DNA from: an uncultured Solobacterium sp.
GTDB taxonomy: Bacteria > Bacillota_I > Bacilli_A > Erysipelotrichales > Erysipelotrichaceae
Direction: 5' to 3'
Assembly: GCA_900547815.1 (NCBI GenBank)
Contig: URHY01000048.1
Coordinates: 1 to 16,763 of the forward strand
DNA: 16,763 nucleotides
The translations under genes and the position numbers were made by a program. Positions within the stretch are counted from its first letter, which is position 1. Every line of letters starts with the position of its first letter. Positions 1 to 7,198 of this stretch are shown in pieces. The notes below the pieces were generated by a model. That model searched no databases. It saw nothing but the letters and a program-made list of their open reading frames with translations, and was not told the DNA's origin.

Positions 1-54
1 GACAACGACTGGTAAAATACCAATCTTTGAAATCTCTTCTAATACTTTATTCAT
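1..54 (-). CDS. eda: KDPG / 2-keto-4-hydroxyglutarate aldolase, N-terminal fragment
   Basis: Only the first 18 codons lie in the window; they read MNKVLEEISKIGILPVVV. This matches the usual opening of class I KDPG/KHG aldolases (helix, then the first beta strand of the TIM barrel, IGILPVVV). A GAGGGG ribosome binding site lies 7 bases upstream of the ATG. The gene is 13 bases downstream of uxaB on the same strand and so is probably the third gene of the uxaA-uxaB-eda operon. It would cleave 2-keto-3-deoxy-6-phosphogluconate to pyruvate and glyceraldehyde-3-phosphate, the last step of the hexuronate pathway. The identification rests on a short N-terminus plus context; catalytic Lys and Glu residues are outside the window. 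Confidence 0.75.
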   Translation of the reverse strand, partial: MNKVLEEISKIGILPVVV

Positions 55-67
55 TGTTTAACCCCTC

Positions 68-1561
68 TTATAAACATTCTTTCATGACTTCATAAGTACC
101 TTTTTCTTCAATTTCAGTTAAAGTTTTAACTACTGCTTCTTCAAAACCAGCAATTTGAGTTAAGTCTTGACCCCAGAATGAAGTGTTTGTACATACCGCA
201 TGAACTAAATCTTTTACAGAATCGTCTTTGTGGTTATAGTAGAATTCTAGAATGTCACGATCATCACTGATTGTGTAAGTATTTCCTGCAGGACGTTTCG
301 CTACTAAACCGGCATCAGTAAGTTCATATCCTCTATAGAATTGAATGTAGAACGCAAAACTTGTTGTGATGCATTTTGGAAGCTTTTGGTATTCATCGAT
401 ATACCCTAAGAAACTAGGCATAACACGTGCTTTCCATTTAGATGTTGAGTTTAATGAAATGCTCATTAATTCATGATCAACAAATGGGTTATTGAAACGA
501 TCGGATACGGCTTTCGCAAAGTTTAATAAGTCGTTTTTATCTAAAGTAAGAGTTGGGATGACTTCATCATATAACATCTTATTCATAAATCCTTTGATGA
601 CATCATCATGCATACAGTCACGAACAATGTTTTGACCAGCTAAATATGCACCTAGTACAAATCCAGTGTGTGCACCATTTAAGATACGTACTTTTCTCTT
701 TTTGTATGGTGACATATCTGGAGTTACGAATACTTTGTCGATTAGACCTGCTTTTTTGAATGGTAATACATCATTCAATTTTTCGTCTCCTTCAATGACC
801 CATAAACCGAATACTTCGCCAACATCAGTTAATGGATCTGAATAGTGATTTTCTTCTTCTAGACGAGCTACTTCTTGTGGATCGCGGATACGACCTGGGA
901 CGATACGATCTACTAAGGAACCGCAGAATGTGCATTCTTCATTGACATATTTTTTGAATCCTTCTTCAAGATTCCATTGTTCAATATATTGGTTCACGCA
1001 CTTTAATAATTCTTTACCATTGTTGTCAATCAACTCGCAAGCTAACATCAAGATGCCTGGTTTGTTGTTTTTGTAGCGGTGGTATAAAACTTGCGTTAAT
1101 TTACCAGGAAAACTTGCGGCTGGCTTATCTTCAAATTGACATGAAGGATCATAGTGGATTCCAGCTTCTGTTGTGTTTGAAACGATGATTTCTAGATCGT
1201 CGCTTGCGGCAACTTTCATCATTTCGTTAAATCCTTCTTCTTGGTAAGGATTTAAACAACGACTGACACTTGAAATAATTCGTTTATCATCAACTTTTTC
1301 TCCATTTATACTACCTCTTAAGTGCAATGTGTATAATCCATCTTGTTCGTTGATCATTTCGGCAAGACCTGGAGCAATAGGTTGAACTAGACAACATTTA
1401 CCATTCCAATCTGCTTTTTCATTTGCCAAATCAAACCAATAATCTACGAATGCTCTTAAGAAGTTTCCTTCACCAAATTGAAGGACTTTTTCTTTGGCAT
1501 CTTTTAATAGATAACCATCATACCCTACGTTTTCTAGGGCTTTGTAACTTAATTTTTCCAT
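68..1561 (-). CDS. uxaB: Tagaturonate reductase (altronate oxidoreductase)
   Basis: This 497-residue protein belongs to the mannitol/polyol-specific long-chain dehydrogenase family, at the usual length for UxaB. The N-terminal nucleotide-binding domain shows the QFGEGNFLRAFVDYWFD motif (residues 28-44). The C-terminal domain carries the catalytic pattern K290-x4-N295-x2-H298 in KVRILNGAH. The role is NAD(H)-dependent interconversion of tagaturonate and altronate in the cytoplasm. It lies 21 bases downstream of uxaA, preceded by AAAGGAA, and upstream of eda. The closest alternative is fructuronate reductase (UxuB). The sequence style QFGEGNFLRAF and the altronate dehydratase neighbour favour UxaB. 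Confidence 0.9.
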   Translation of the reverse strand: MEKLSYKALENVGYDGYLLKDAKEKVLQFGEGNFLRAFVDYWFDLANEKADWNGKCCLVQPIAPGLAEMINEQDGLYTLHLRGSINGEKVDDKRIISSVSRCLNPYQEEGFNEMMKVAASDDLEIIVSNTTEAGIHYDPSCQFEDKPAASFPGKLTQVLYHRYKNNKPGILMLACELIDNNGKELLKCVNQYIEQWNLEEGFKKYVNEECTFCGSLVDRIVPGRIRDPQEVARLEEENHYSDPLTDVGEVFGLWVIEGDEKLNDVLPFKKAGLIDKVFVTPDMSPYKKRKVRILNGAHTGFVLGAYLAGQNIVRDCMHDDVIKGFMNKMLYDEVIPTLTLDKNDLLNFAKAVSDRFNNPFVDHELMSISLNSTSKWKARVMPSFLGYIDEYQKLPKCITTSFAFYIQFYRGYELTDAGLVAKRPAGNTYTISDDRDILEFYYNHKDDSVKDLVHAVCTNTSFWGQDLTQIAGFEEAVVKTLTEIEEKGTYEVMKECL

Positions 1562-1582
1562 GTTATGATTGTTCCTTTCCCG

Positions 1583-3067
1583 TTAAAGAGTAACGCCCTG
1601 TTTAAATATAGCCATGTCATGGAAACCGGCTTCTTCACTTTTTACTTTTTTGCCGCTTGCGACACTTAATACATATTCAAATAAATCATTGGATAAAGTA
1701 TCTAAGCTTACACCTTCCACTAATTCACCACAGTTGAAATCAATCCAATTTTTCTTATTTGAATACAATCTAGAGTTACTTGAAATCTTAACTGTAGGTA
1801 CTGGACTGGCAAAAGGAGTGCCTCTTCCTGTTGTAAATAATACGATATGAGCTCCACTTGCAGCTAATGCGGTTGCGGCAACTAAATCATTGCCTGGAGC
1901 ACTTAATAAATTTAAGCCTTTGTTCTTTACACATTGTCCATATTGTAAAACACCAACGACTTTAGCTTTACCAGACTTTTGTGTACAACCCAAAGACTTG
2001 TCTTCCAAAGTTGAGATTCCACCCTTTTTGTTTCCTGGAGAAGGGTTTTCATAAATCGTTTGATTATGCGATTTAAAGTATTCTTTAAAATTATTGATCA
2101 AATCCACGGTTTCATTAAATAATTCCTTGTTTTCACAACGATTCATTAAAATAGTTTCAGCACCAAACATTTCTGGTACTTCGGTTAAGATGGTTGTTCC
2201 ACCTTTTGAAATCAATAAATCAGAAAAGCCTCCTACTGTAGGGTTGGCACTAATTCCAGATAGGCCATCTGAACCACCACACTTCATACCAATGATCAAT
2301 TCACTCGCATCAATTTCTTCTCTTTTGTCTTGACTTACAACATCGGCTAAATCAGCGATGATATCTAGAGAATCTTGAATTTCATCTTCATGTTCTTGGG
2401 CAACCAAGAATTTTACACGTTCTGGATCATAATCATTTAAATAGTTCTTTAAAACATCGATGTTTGAGTTTTCACAACCCAAACCTAAGACTAAAACACC
2501 ACCTGCATTGGGATGTTGAATTAAATCGGCAAGAATTTGACGTGTATTTTCTTGATCATCACCCATTTGAGAACATCCATATGGATGTGTAAACGTACAA
2601 ATGGCTTCTACATTACCCTTTACATATTTCTGGGCTTGTCTTTCGATAGACGTGGCAACATTGTTCATGCAGCCAACGGTAGGGATGATCCAAATTTCAT
2701 TACGAACACCAACTTTACCGTTCTTTCTGCGATAACCCATAAATGTTCGTTTTTCACTAGGTTCTAGTTCTTGCACATTACGATGATAAGAATAAGTTAA
2801 TAAATCATTTAAGCCAGTTTTCATATTGTGTGTATGAATCCAGCTTCCTTGCTTGATATCTTCCTTTGCGATACCAATAGGATATCCATATTTAATAATA
2901 AGTTGATCTTTTTTAATATCTTTCAACGCAAATTTATGTCCTTGGGCAATATCTTCAATAAGTGTAACCTCTTGTCCATCGACATTACATACCGTCCCTT
3001 TTTCTAAAGGACATAGTGCAACAGCTACCAAGTCATCAGAATGAATTTTTATATACTTTTGCACCAT
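1583..3067 (-). CDS. uxaA: Altronate dehydratase
   Basis: This 494-residue protein converts D-altronate to 2-keto-3-deoxygluconate and water in the galacturonate branch. Residues about 5-90 form the N-terminal SAF-type domain seen in UxaA (IHSDDLVAVAL through GSWIHTHN). Residues about 105-494 form the GD-AH catalytic part, with the cysteine-bearing GCSQMGDDQENT motif (164-175), GLGCENSN (195-202) and MKCGGSDGLSGISANP (261-276). These cysteines fit the metal-binding hydrolyase family. The ATG is preceded by AGGAGG five bases away. It is the first gene of the leftward operon, downstream of a promoter and operator at 3100-3143. The related galactarate dehydratase (GarD) is less likely because the neighbours are uxaB and uxaC. 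Confidence 0.92.
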   Translation of the reverse strand: MVQKYIKIHSDDLVAVALCPLEKGTVCNVDGQEVTLIEDIAQGHKFALKDIKKDQLIIKYGYPIGIAKEDIKQGSWIHTHNMKTGLNDLLTYSYHRNVQELEPSEKRTFMGYRRKNGKVGVRNEIWIIPTVGCMNNVATSIERQAQKYVKGNVEAICTFTHPYGCSQMGDDQENTRQILADLIQHPNAGGVLVLGLGCENSNIDVLKNYLNDYDPERVKFLVAQEHEDEIQDSLDIIADLADVVSQDKREEIDASELIIGMKCGGSDGLSGISANPTVGGFSDLLISKGGTTILTEVPEMFGAETILMNRCENKELFNETVDLINNFKEYFKSHNQTIYENPSPGNKKGGISTLEDKSLGCTQKSGKAKVVGVLQYGQCVKNKGLNLLSAPGNDLVAATALAASGAHIVLFTTGRGTPFASPVPTVKISSNSRLYSNKKNWIDFNCGELVEGVSLDTLSNDLFEYVLSVASGKKVKSEEAGFHDMAIFKQGVTL

Positions 3068-3099
3068 TTCTACCTCCTGTCTATAGTTTAAATGTTTGA

Positions 3100-3113
3100 T
3101 GTAAGTACTTACA
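3100..3113. promoter_or_regulatory. Operator O1, perfect 14-bp palindrome at the uxaA promoter
   Basis: TGTAAGTACTTACA is a perfect palindrome lying one base downstream of the uxaA -10 box, so it covers the expected start site. The same 17-base string (TGATGTAAGTACTTACA, 3097-3113) recurs exactly 200 bp away at 3297-3313. The even-length palindrome and its position between the divergent arms fit a LacI-family operator bound by the adjacent regulator. Binding itself is inferred. Confidence 0.82.
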
Positions 3114-3114
3114 C

Positions 3115-3143
3115 AGAATAACCCTGTTTTTTGAATAAATCAA
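3115..3143 (-). promoter_or_regulatory. Promoter of the uxaA-uxaB-eda operon
   Basis: Read on the minus strand, the -35 box is TTGATT (3138-3143) and the -10 box is TATTCT (3115-3120), with a 17-base spacer. The start site would fall near 3108, inside operator O1. Confidence 0.65.
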
Positions 3144-3159
3144 TAGGAAAATTTAAAAA

Positions 3160-3173
3160 ACTTACAAATAAGT
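3160..3173. promoter_or_regulatory. Weak auxiliary operator-like inverted repeat
   Basis: ACTTACAAATAAGT has 5-bp arms (ACTTA/TAAGT), and its left half repeats the ACTTACA half of O1 and O2. It lies between the two full operators, 60 bp from O1. It may be an accessory half-site; it could equally be chance in AT-rich DNA. Confidence 0.3.
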
Positions 3174-3237
3174 ATGTTTCACTCTTGTTTTTTGGTAAAA
3201 TAGAGAAGAAGATGAATAAACCCCTTAAATACAAGCA

Positions 3238-3251
3238 TGAAAACGATTCCA
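3238..3251 (+). promoter_or_regulatory. cre site (CcpA catabolite-repression element) candidate
   Basis: TGAAAACGATTCCA matches every fixed position of the classical consensus TGNAANCGNTNNCA. It ends 8 bases upstream of the -35 box of the rightward promoter. This would place the transporter and uxaC arm under glucose-type catabolite repression. The functional role is inferred from the consensus. Confidence 0.6.
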
Positions 3252-3259
3252 AAAAGAAC

Positions 3260-3288
3260 TTGACTTATGAAATGTGAACGACTACAAT
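3260..3288 (+). promoter_or_regulatory. Promoter of the lacI-type/dctPQM/uxaC operon
   Basis: TTGACT (3260-3265), a 17-base spacer and TACAAT (3283-3288) make a near-consensus promoter. The start site is expected near 3295, just before operator O2. An extra extended -10 (TGGTAAAAT, 3193-3201) lies upstream without a convincing -35 and may be a secondary promoter. Confidence 0.75.
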
Positions 3289-3299
3289 AAAAAACGTGA

Positions 3300-3313
3300 T
3301 GTAAGTACTTACA
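3300..3313. promoter_or_regulatory. Operator O2, perfect 14-bp palindrome at the rightward promoter
   Basis: This is the second copy of TGTAAGTACTTACA, starting 12 bases downstream of the -10 box and about 6 bases after the predicted start site, where a bound repressor would block initiation. It is exactly 200 bp (about 19 helical turns) from O1, so one repressor tetramer could in principle bridge both. Confidence 0.82.
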
Positions 3314-3354
3314 ATTCTCAACGTAAAGAAATGGGGTTGAGGAGTGAAACAAAT

Positions 3355-4350
3355 ATGAACATTTATGACATTGCCAAATTATCAGGCGTATCCATTGCGA
3401 CAGTATCGCGTGTAATCAATAATAGTCCTAAAGTCTCAGATAAGACAAAAAAGAAAGTCTGGGACGTTATGAATGAGTATGATTACACACCCAATGTATT
3501 TGCCCGAGGATTAGGTTTGAATTCGGTTAAAACGGTTGGACTTGTTTGTCCGGATGTATCCGATCGTTACATGGCGAGTGCAATTGCGTATTTAGAAAAG
3601 AATTTACGCAAGTATGGATATGACTCAATTTTGATGTGTAGTGGCTTTGATTATGAAGGAAAAGTAGAAGCTGTAAAAATATTATTGGATCGAAGAATCG
3701 ATGCGATGATATTAGTTGGTTCACATTATGCAGGGGACTGCGGACAGAATGATATTCAATATCTTAAAGATGCTGCCGAAAAAGTTCCTGTCGTACTTAT
3801 GAATGGTTACGTTCGAGTACCAGGTGTATATTGTGTTTTAACAGATAATTATAAAGCGGTTTATGATACTGTATGTAATCTAATCGAAGTTGGAAGGAAG
3901 AAAATTGTGTTTTTGTATGATGCCAATTCGTATAGCACAACGAAAAAATTAGAGGGATATCAAGATGCACTGATTGATAATGGTTTAAAGGTGCAGGAAG
4001 AATACAAGGCGTTTATGCCAAATAACGTATTAAAGGCAAGAGATTTACTGGCAAAGAAAAAATTGGATTTTGATGCCGTGATTGCCAGTGATGATGCGAT
4101 GGCTGTTGGTGCACTTAAATATGTGCATCAAATCAATAAGTCAATTCCTGAAGATGTCAATATCGTTGGATTCAACAACTCAGAACTATGTGTTTGTTGC
4201 TATCCGGAAATGAGTTCTATTGATTCACAAGAAGAAGAGTTAAGTGAAATTGCGGTTGATTCGCTTATTAAAGTTCTTGCGGGAAAATCAGTTCGACAAA
4301 AAATGGAGATTCCATGTAAATTTATTAAGCGTAATACAACACAGTTCTAA
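3355..4350 (+). CDS. LacI-family transcriptional regulator of the hexuronate locus
   Basis: This 331-residue protein has the LacI helix-turn-helix at residues 4-24 (YDIAKLSGVSIATVSRVINNS). A hinge helix around 48-58 (PNVFARGLGL) and a periplasmic-binding-protein-like effector domain (about 60-331) follow, with SDDAMAVGAL and a late VNIVGFNNSE strand. The ATG at 3355 is chosen over an in-frame ATG at 3274 because 3274 lies inside the promoter, upstream of the predicted transcript start. The chosen ATG also has TGAGGAG ten bases upstream. The gene is first in the rightward operon, so it should be autoregulated through O2. It probably senses a hexuronate or a pathway intermediate and represses both arms; the effector cannot be read from sequence. 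Confidence 0.88.
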   Translation: MNIYDIAKLSGVSIATVSRVINNSPKVSDKTKKKVWDVMNEYDYTPNVFARGLGLNSVKTVGLVCPDVSDRYMASAIAYLEKNLRKYGYDSILMCSGFDYEGKVEAVKILLDRRIDAMILVGSHYAGDCGQNDIQYLKDAAEKVPVVLMNGYVRVPGVYCVLTDNYKAVYDTVCNLIEVGRKKIVFLYDANSYSTTKKLEGYQDALIDNGLKVQEEYKAFMPNNVLKARDLLAKKKLDFDAVIASDDAMAVGALKYVHQINKSIPEDVNIVGFNNSELCVCCYPEMSSIDSQEEELSEIAVDSLIKVLAGKSVRQKMEIPCKFIKRNTTQF

Positions 4351-4367
4351 ACATTAGGAGGATTACT

Positions 4368-5393
4368 GTGAAGTTGATAAAAAAAGTACTTGGAGCGCTT
4401 ATGTGTCTTGTGTTTATGCTAAGTGCAACAGGTTGTTCTTCAGTTACAAACGGTAAGCGTATCGTTCGTGTTGCGACAATGCAGTCGGAAACGCACCCGG
4501 AGTATCTGGGATTATTAAAATTTAAAGAATACGTTGAACAAGAATTAGGGGATAAATATGAAGTACAAATTTTCCCTAACGAAATTTTAGGTGCTGCCCA
4601 AAAAGCTATCGAGTTAACGCAAACAGGAGCTATTGATTTTACAATTGTTGGTACAGCAAACCTAGAAACATTTGCGAGTGTATATGAAATTTTCTCTATG
4701 CCATACTTATTTACTTCAGAAGATGCATATCATGAAGTTATGAATGATACGGACTATATGAATAAGATTTTCTCAAGTACAGATGAACAAGGTTTTAGAG
4801 CTTTAACTTGGTATAATGCAGGAACGCGTAACTTCTATGCGAAAAAAGAAATTGATTCACCAGAAGATATGAAAGGATTAAAAATCCGTGTTCAACAAAG
4901 CCCTGCAAGTGTTGCGATGTGTCAGGCATTTGGTGCTGCAGCCAGTCCAATGAGTTTTGGTGAAGTTTATACGGCTATTCAACAAGGTGTCATTGATGGT
5001 GCTGAAAATAACGAATTAGCATTAACATCCAACAAACATGGTGAAGTTGCGAAATATTTCTCTTACAACAAGCACCAGATGATTCCAGACTTGTTGATTG
5101 GAAACTTGAGTTTCTTGAATGGTTTATCTAAAGAAGAAAGAAAAGTATTCTATAAGGCGGCTGAATTATCAAACAAAGAAGAATGTAAACAATGGGATGT
5201 GCAAGTTAAAGAAGCTAAGAAGGTAGCACAAGAACAAATGGGTGTTAAATTCATTGATGTCGATGTTTTAGCTTTCCAAAAGAAGGTAAAGGGTGTTCAA
5301 GAATCTATCTTAAAGGATAATACACAGGCAAAACCTATTTATGATCATATTCAAAAAGTAAACAAAAAATATGAAGGCAAGGATGGTGAATAA
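4368..5393 (+). CDS. dctP: TRAP transporter solute-binding lipoprotein, DctP family (probable hexuronate)
   Basis: This 341-residue extracytoplasmic binding protein has a lipoprotein signal (KK, then a hydrophobic core, then SATGC with the lipidated Cys at 23), as expected in a Gram-positive cell. The mature part is a DctP fold: RVATMQSETHP at the start, the FSMPYLF segment (109-115), and GLKIRV with R174, the conserved arginine that clamps the substrate carboxylate in this family. A VYTAIQQGVIDGAEN segment follows. Translation starts at GTG 4368 with AGGAGG six bases upstream, 17 bases after the regulator stop. Its place between the regulator and uxaC indicates galacturonate or glucuronate as substrate; this is inferred from context, not from the binding site. 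Confidence 0.9.
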   Translation: MKLIKKVLGALMCLVFMLSATGCSSVTNGKRIVRVATMQSETHPEYLGLLKFKEYVEQELGDKYEVQIFPNEILGAAQKAIELTQTGAIDFTIVGTANLETFASVYEIFSMPYLFTSEDAYHEVMNDTDYMNKIFSSTDEQGFRALTWYNAGTRNFYAKKEIDSPEDMKGLKIRVQQSPASVAMCQAFGAAASPMSFGEVYTAIQQGVIDGAENNELALTSNKHGEVAKYFSYNKHQMIPDLLIGNLSFLNGLSKEERKVFYKAAELSNKEECKQWDVQVKEAKKVAQEQMGVKFIDVDVLAFQKKVKGVQESILKDNTQAKPIYDHIQKVNKKYEGKDGE

Positions 5394-5394
5394 T

Positions 5395-5868
5395 ATGGAA
5401 AAATTAAGAAACGCAATCAACACTATTCTTGGATGGGCATGTGTATTCGTATTTGCCGTAATGGTAGTCGTAGGTACATATCAAATCGTAGTTCGTTACT
5501 TCTTTAATAATCCAAGTACAGTATCTGAAGAATTATTAACTTACAGTTTTACATGGATGGCCTTGCTTTCAACAGCTTTAGTATTTGGTAAAAGAGATCA
5601 CATGCGTATGGGGTTCTTGGCTGATAAAGTAACAGGACAAAAAAAGAAAGTATTGGAAATTGTTATTGAATTATTAATTATTTTATTCGCCCTTGTCGTT
5701 ATGGTATATGGTGGAATTTCTATCATGAAATTAACAATGACTCAAATCACAGCGTCATTAGGCGTAAGTATGGGATTGATCTATACAATCATTCCTTTAT
5801 CAGGCATTCTAATTGTCATTTATGGCATTATGAATATTATTGATTTGGCGAAAGGAAAGGGTGAATAA
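5395..5868 (+). CDS. dctQ: TRAP transporter small membrane subunit, DctQ family
   Basis: The 157-residue integral membrane protein has four hydrophobic segments (about 9-29, 43-63, 85-108 and 122-145). The family signature RYFFNNPSTVSEELLTYSF lies after TM1, followed by WMALLSTALVFGKRDHMRMGFL. An ATG 24 bases further upstream lies inside dctP and lacks a ribosome binding site. The ATG at 5395, one base after the dctP stop and preceded by AAGGATGGTG, is preferred. DctQ pairs with DctM in the membrane to form the permease. Confidence 0.9.
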   Translation: MEKLRNAINTILGWACVFVFAVMVVVGTYQIVVRYFFNNPSTVSEELLTYSFTWMALLSTALVFGKRDHMRMGFLADKVTGQKKKVLEIVIELLIILFALVVMVYGGISIMKLTMTQITASLGVSMGLIYTIIPLSGILIVIYGIMNIIDLAKGKGE

Positions 5869-5870
5869 GC

Positions 5871-7181
5871 ATGAGTTTATCAGTTTTATCAGGATTAATT
5901 ATTTTAGTATTGTTAGTGATTATGCTTATTGCAGGCGTTCCCATTGCCGTAGCATTAGGAATTAGTAGTGTTTGTGCAATCTTACCAGTTATGGATCTAA
6001 ATGTAGCCGTAGTTACAGGTGCACAAAGAATTTTCTCAGGAATCAGTGTATTTAGTTTGTTGGCCATTCCATTCTTTATTCTTGCGGGAAATATTATGAA
6101 TAAAGGTGGTATTGCGATTCGTTTGATTAACTTAGCTAAAATTGTTACTGGAAGAACACCAGGTGGTTTAGCCCAGACAAATATTTTGGCAAATGCTTTA
6201 TTTGGAGCTATTTCAGGTTCAGGTACTGCTGCCGCAAGTGCTATGGGATCTATCATTGGTCCAATTGAAAAAGATGAGGGATATGATCCTAACTTCTCGG
6301 CTGCAGCCAATATTGCCACAGCCCCAACAGGATTATTGATTCCACCATCAAATGTAATGATCACATTCTCATTGGTTTCTGGTGGTACAAGTGTGGCTGC
6401 CTTATTTATGGCTGGATATATTCCAGGTGCATTGTGGGCACTAGCTTGTATGCTTGTTGTATATATCTACGCAAAGAAATCTGGATATAGAAGTCAGACT
6501 AAATTAACTGGAAAAGAAAAGTTTAATGCGTTTATTCAAGCTTTACCATGTTTATTATTAATCATTATTGTCATTGGAGGTATCATTGCCGGCGTCTTTA
6601 CAGCAACTGAAGGTAGTGTTGTTGCCGTTGTATACTCATTATTACTTTCTATTTATGGATACAAATCAATGAAATGGAAAGATTTACCAGAAATCTTTAG
6701 AGCAAGTGCAGAAATGACAGGTATCATTATTTTCTTGATTGGTGTTTCTAGTATCATGTCTTGGGTTATGGCTTTCACAAACATTCCTACAATGGTTTCG
6801 AATGGATTATTATCAATTTCAAGCAATAAATACGTCATCTTATTAATGATCAACATTATCTTATTGGTAGTTGGTACATTCATGGATATGACACCAGCCA
6901 CATTGATCTTTACGCCAATCTTCTTGCCAGTATGTACAGCCTTAGGTATGAACACAATTCACTTTGGTATTATGTTGATTTTCAACTTGTGCATTGGAAC
7001 AATTACTCCTCCAGTAGGAACAACACTGTTTGTTGGTGTTAAAGTTGGTGGCGTTAAGATTGAAACGGTATTTAAACACTTGTTACCATATTTCTTCGCA
7101 ATTATTGTTGTATTGATGTTGGTAACATATATTCCACAATTAAGTCTATGGTTACCTGGTTTAATGGGTTATGTAAGTTAG
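5871..7181 (+). CDS. dctM: TRAP transporter large membrane subunit, DctM family
   Basis: This 436-residue polytopic protein (about 11-13 hydrophobic segments) is of normal length for DctM. Signature stretches are the SGSGTAAASAMGSIIGP loop, the repeat-like TAPTGLLIPPSNVMITF segment and, in the second half, GTFMDMTPATLIFTPIFLP and TITPPVGTTLFVG. These belong to the two inverted hairpin-containing halves of the elevator-type, sodium-coupled permease. It starts two bases after the dctQ stop, with AAAGGGTGA upstream, so the dctPQM genes are tightly coupled. The subunit is a secondary transporter and has no ATPase partner nearby. Confidence 0.93.
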   Translation: MSLSVLSGLIILVLLVIMLIAGVPIAVALGISSVCAILPVMDLNVAVVTGAQRIFSGISVFSLLAIPFFILAGNIMNKGGIAIRLINLAKIVTGRTPGGLAQTNILANALFGAISGSGTAAASAMGSIIGPIEKDEGYDPNFSAAANIATAPTGLLIPPSNVMITFSLVSGGTSVAALFMAGYIPGALWALACMLVVYIYAKKSGYRSQTKLTGKEKFNAFIQALPCLLLIIIVIGGIIAGVFTATEGSVVAVVYSLLLSIYGYKSMKWKDLPEIFRASAEMTGIIIFLIGVSSIMSWVMAFTNIPTMVSNGLLSISSNKYVILLMINIILLVVGTFMDMTPATLIFTPIFLPVCTALGMNTIHFGIMLIFNLCIGTITPPVGTTLFVGVKVGGVKIETVFKHLLPYFFAIIVVLMLVTYIPQLSLWLPGLMGYVS

Positions 7182-7198
7182 AAGGAAGGAAATTTTAA

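Noticed and set aside
1614..2767. Open frames of 76-79 codons on the plus strand opposite uxaA
   Set aside because: They are antisense shadows of a well-conserved gene, with no ribosome binding sites or recognisable motifs.
3274..3354. Longer LacI-type protein starting at the in-frame ATG at 3274
   Set aside because: The ATG lies within the promoter, upstream of the predicted transcript start and across operator O2; it has no ribosome binding site, and the family normally begins just before the helix-turn-helix, as at 3355.
5837..6364. 175-codon minus-strand open frame opposite dctM
   Set aside because: It is antisense to a conserved TRAP permease gene and shows no independent signals.
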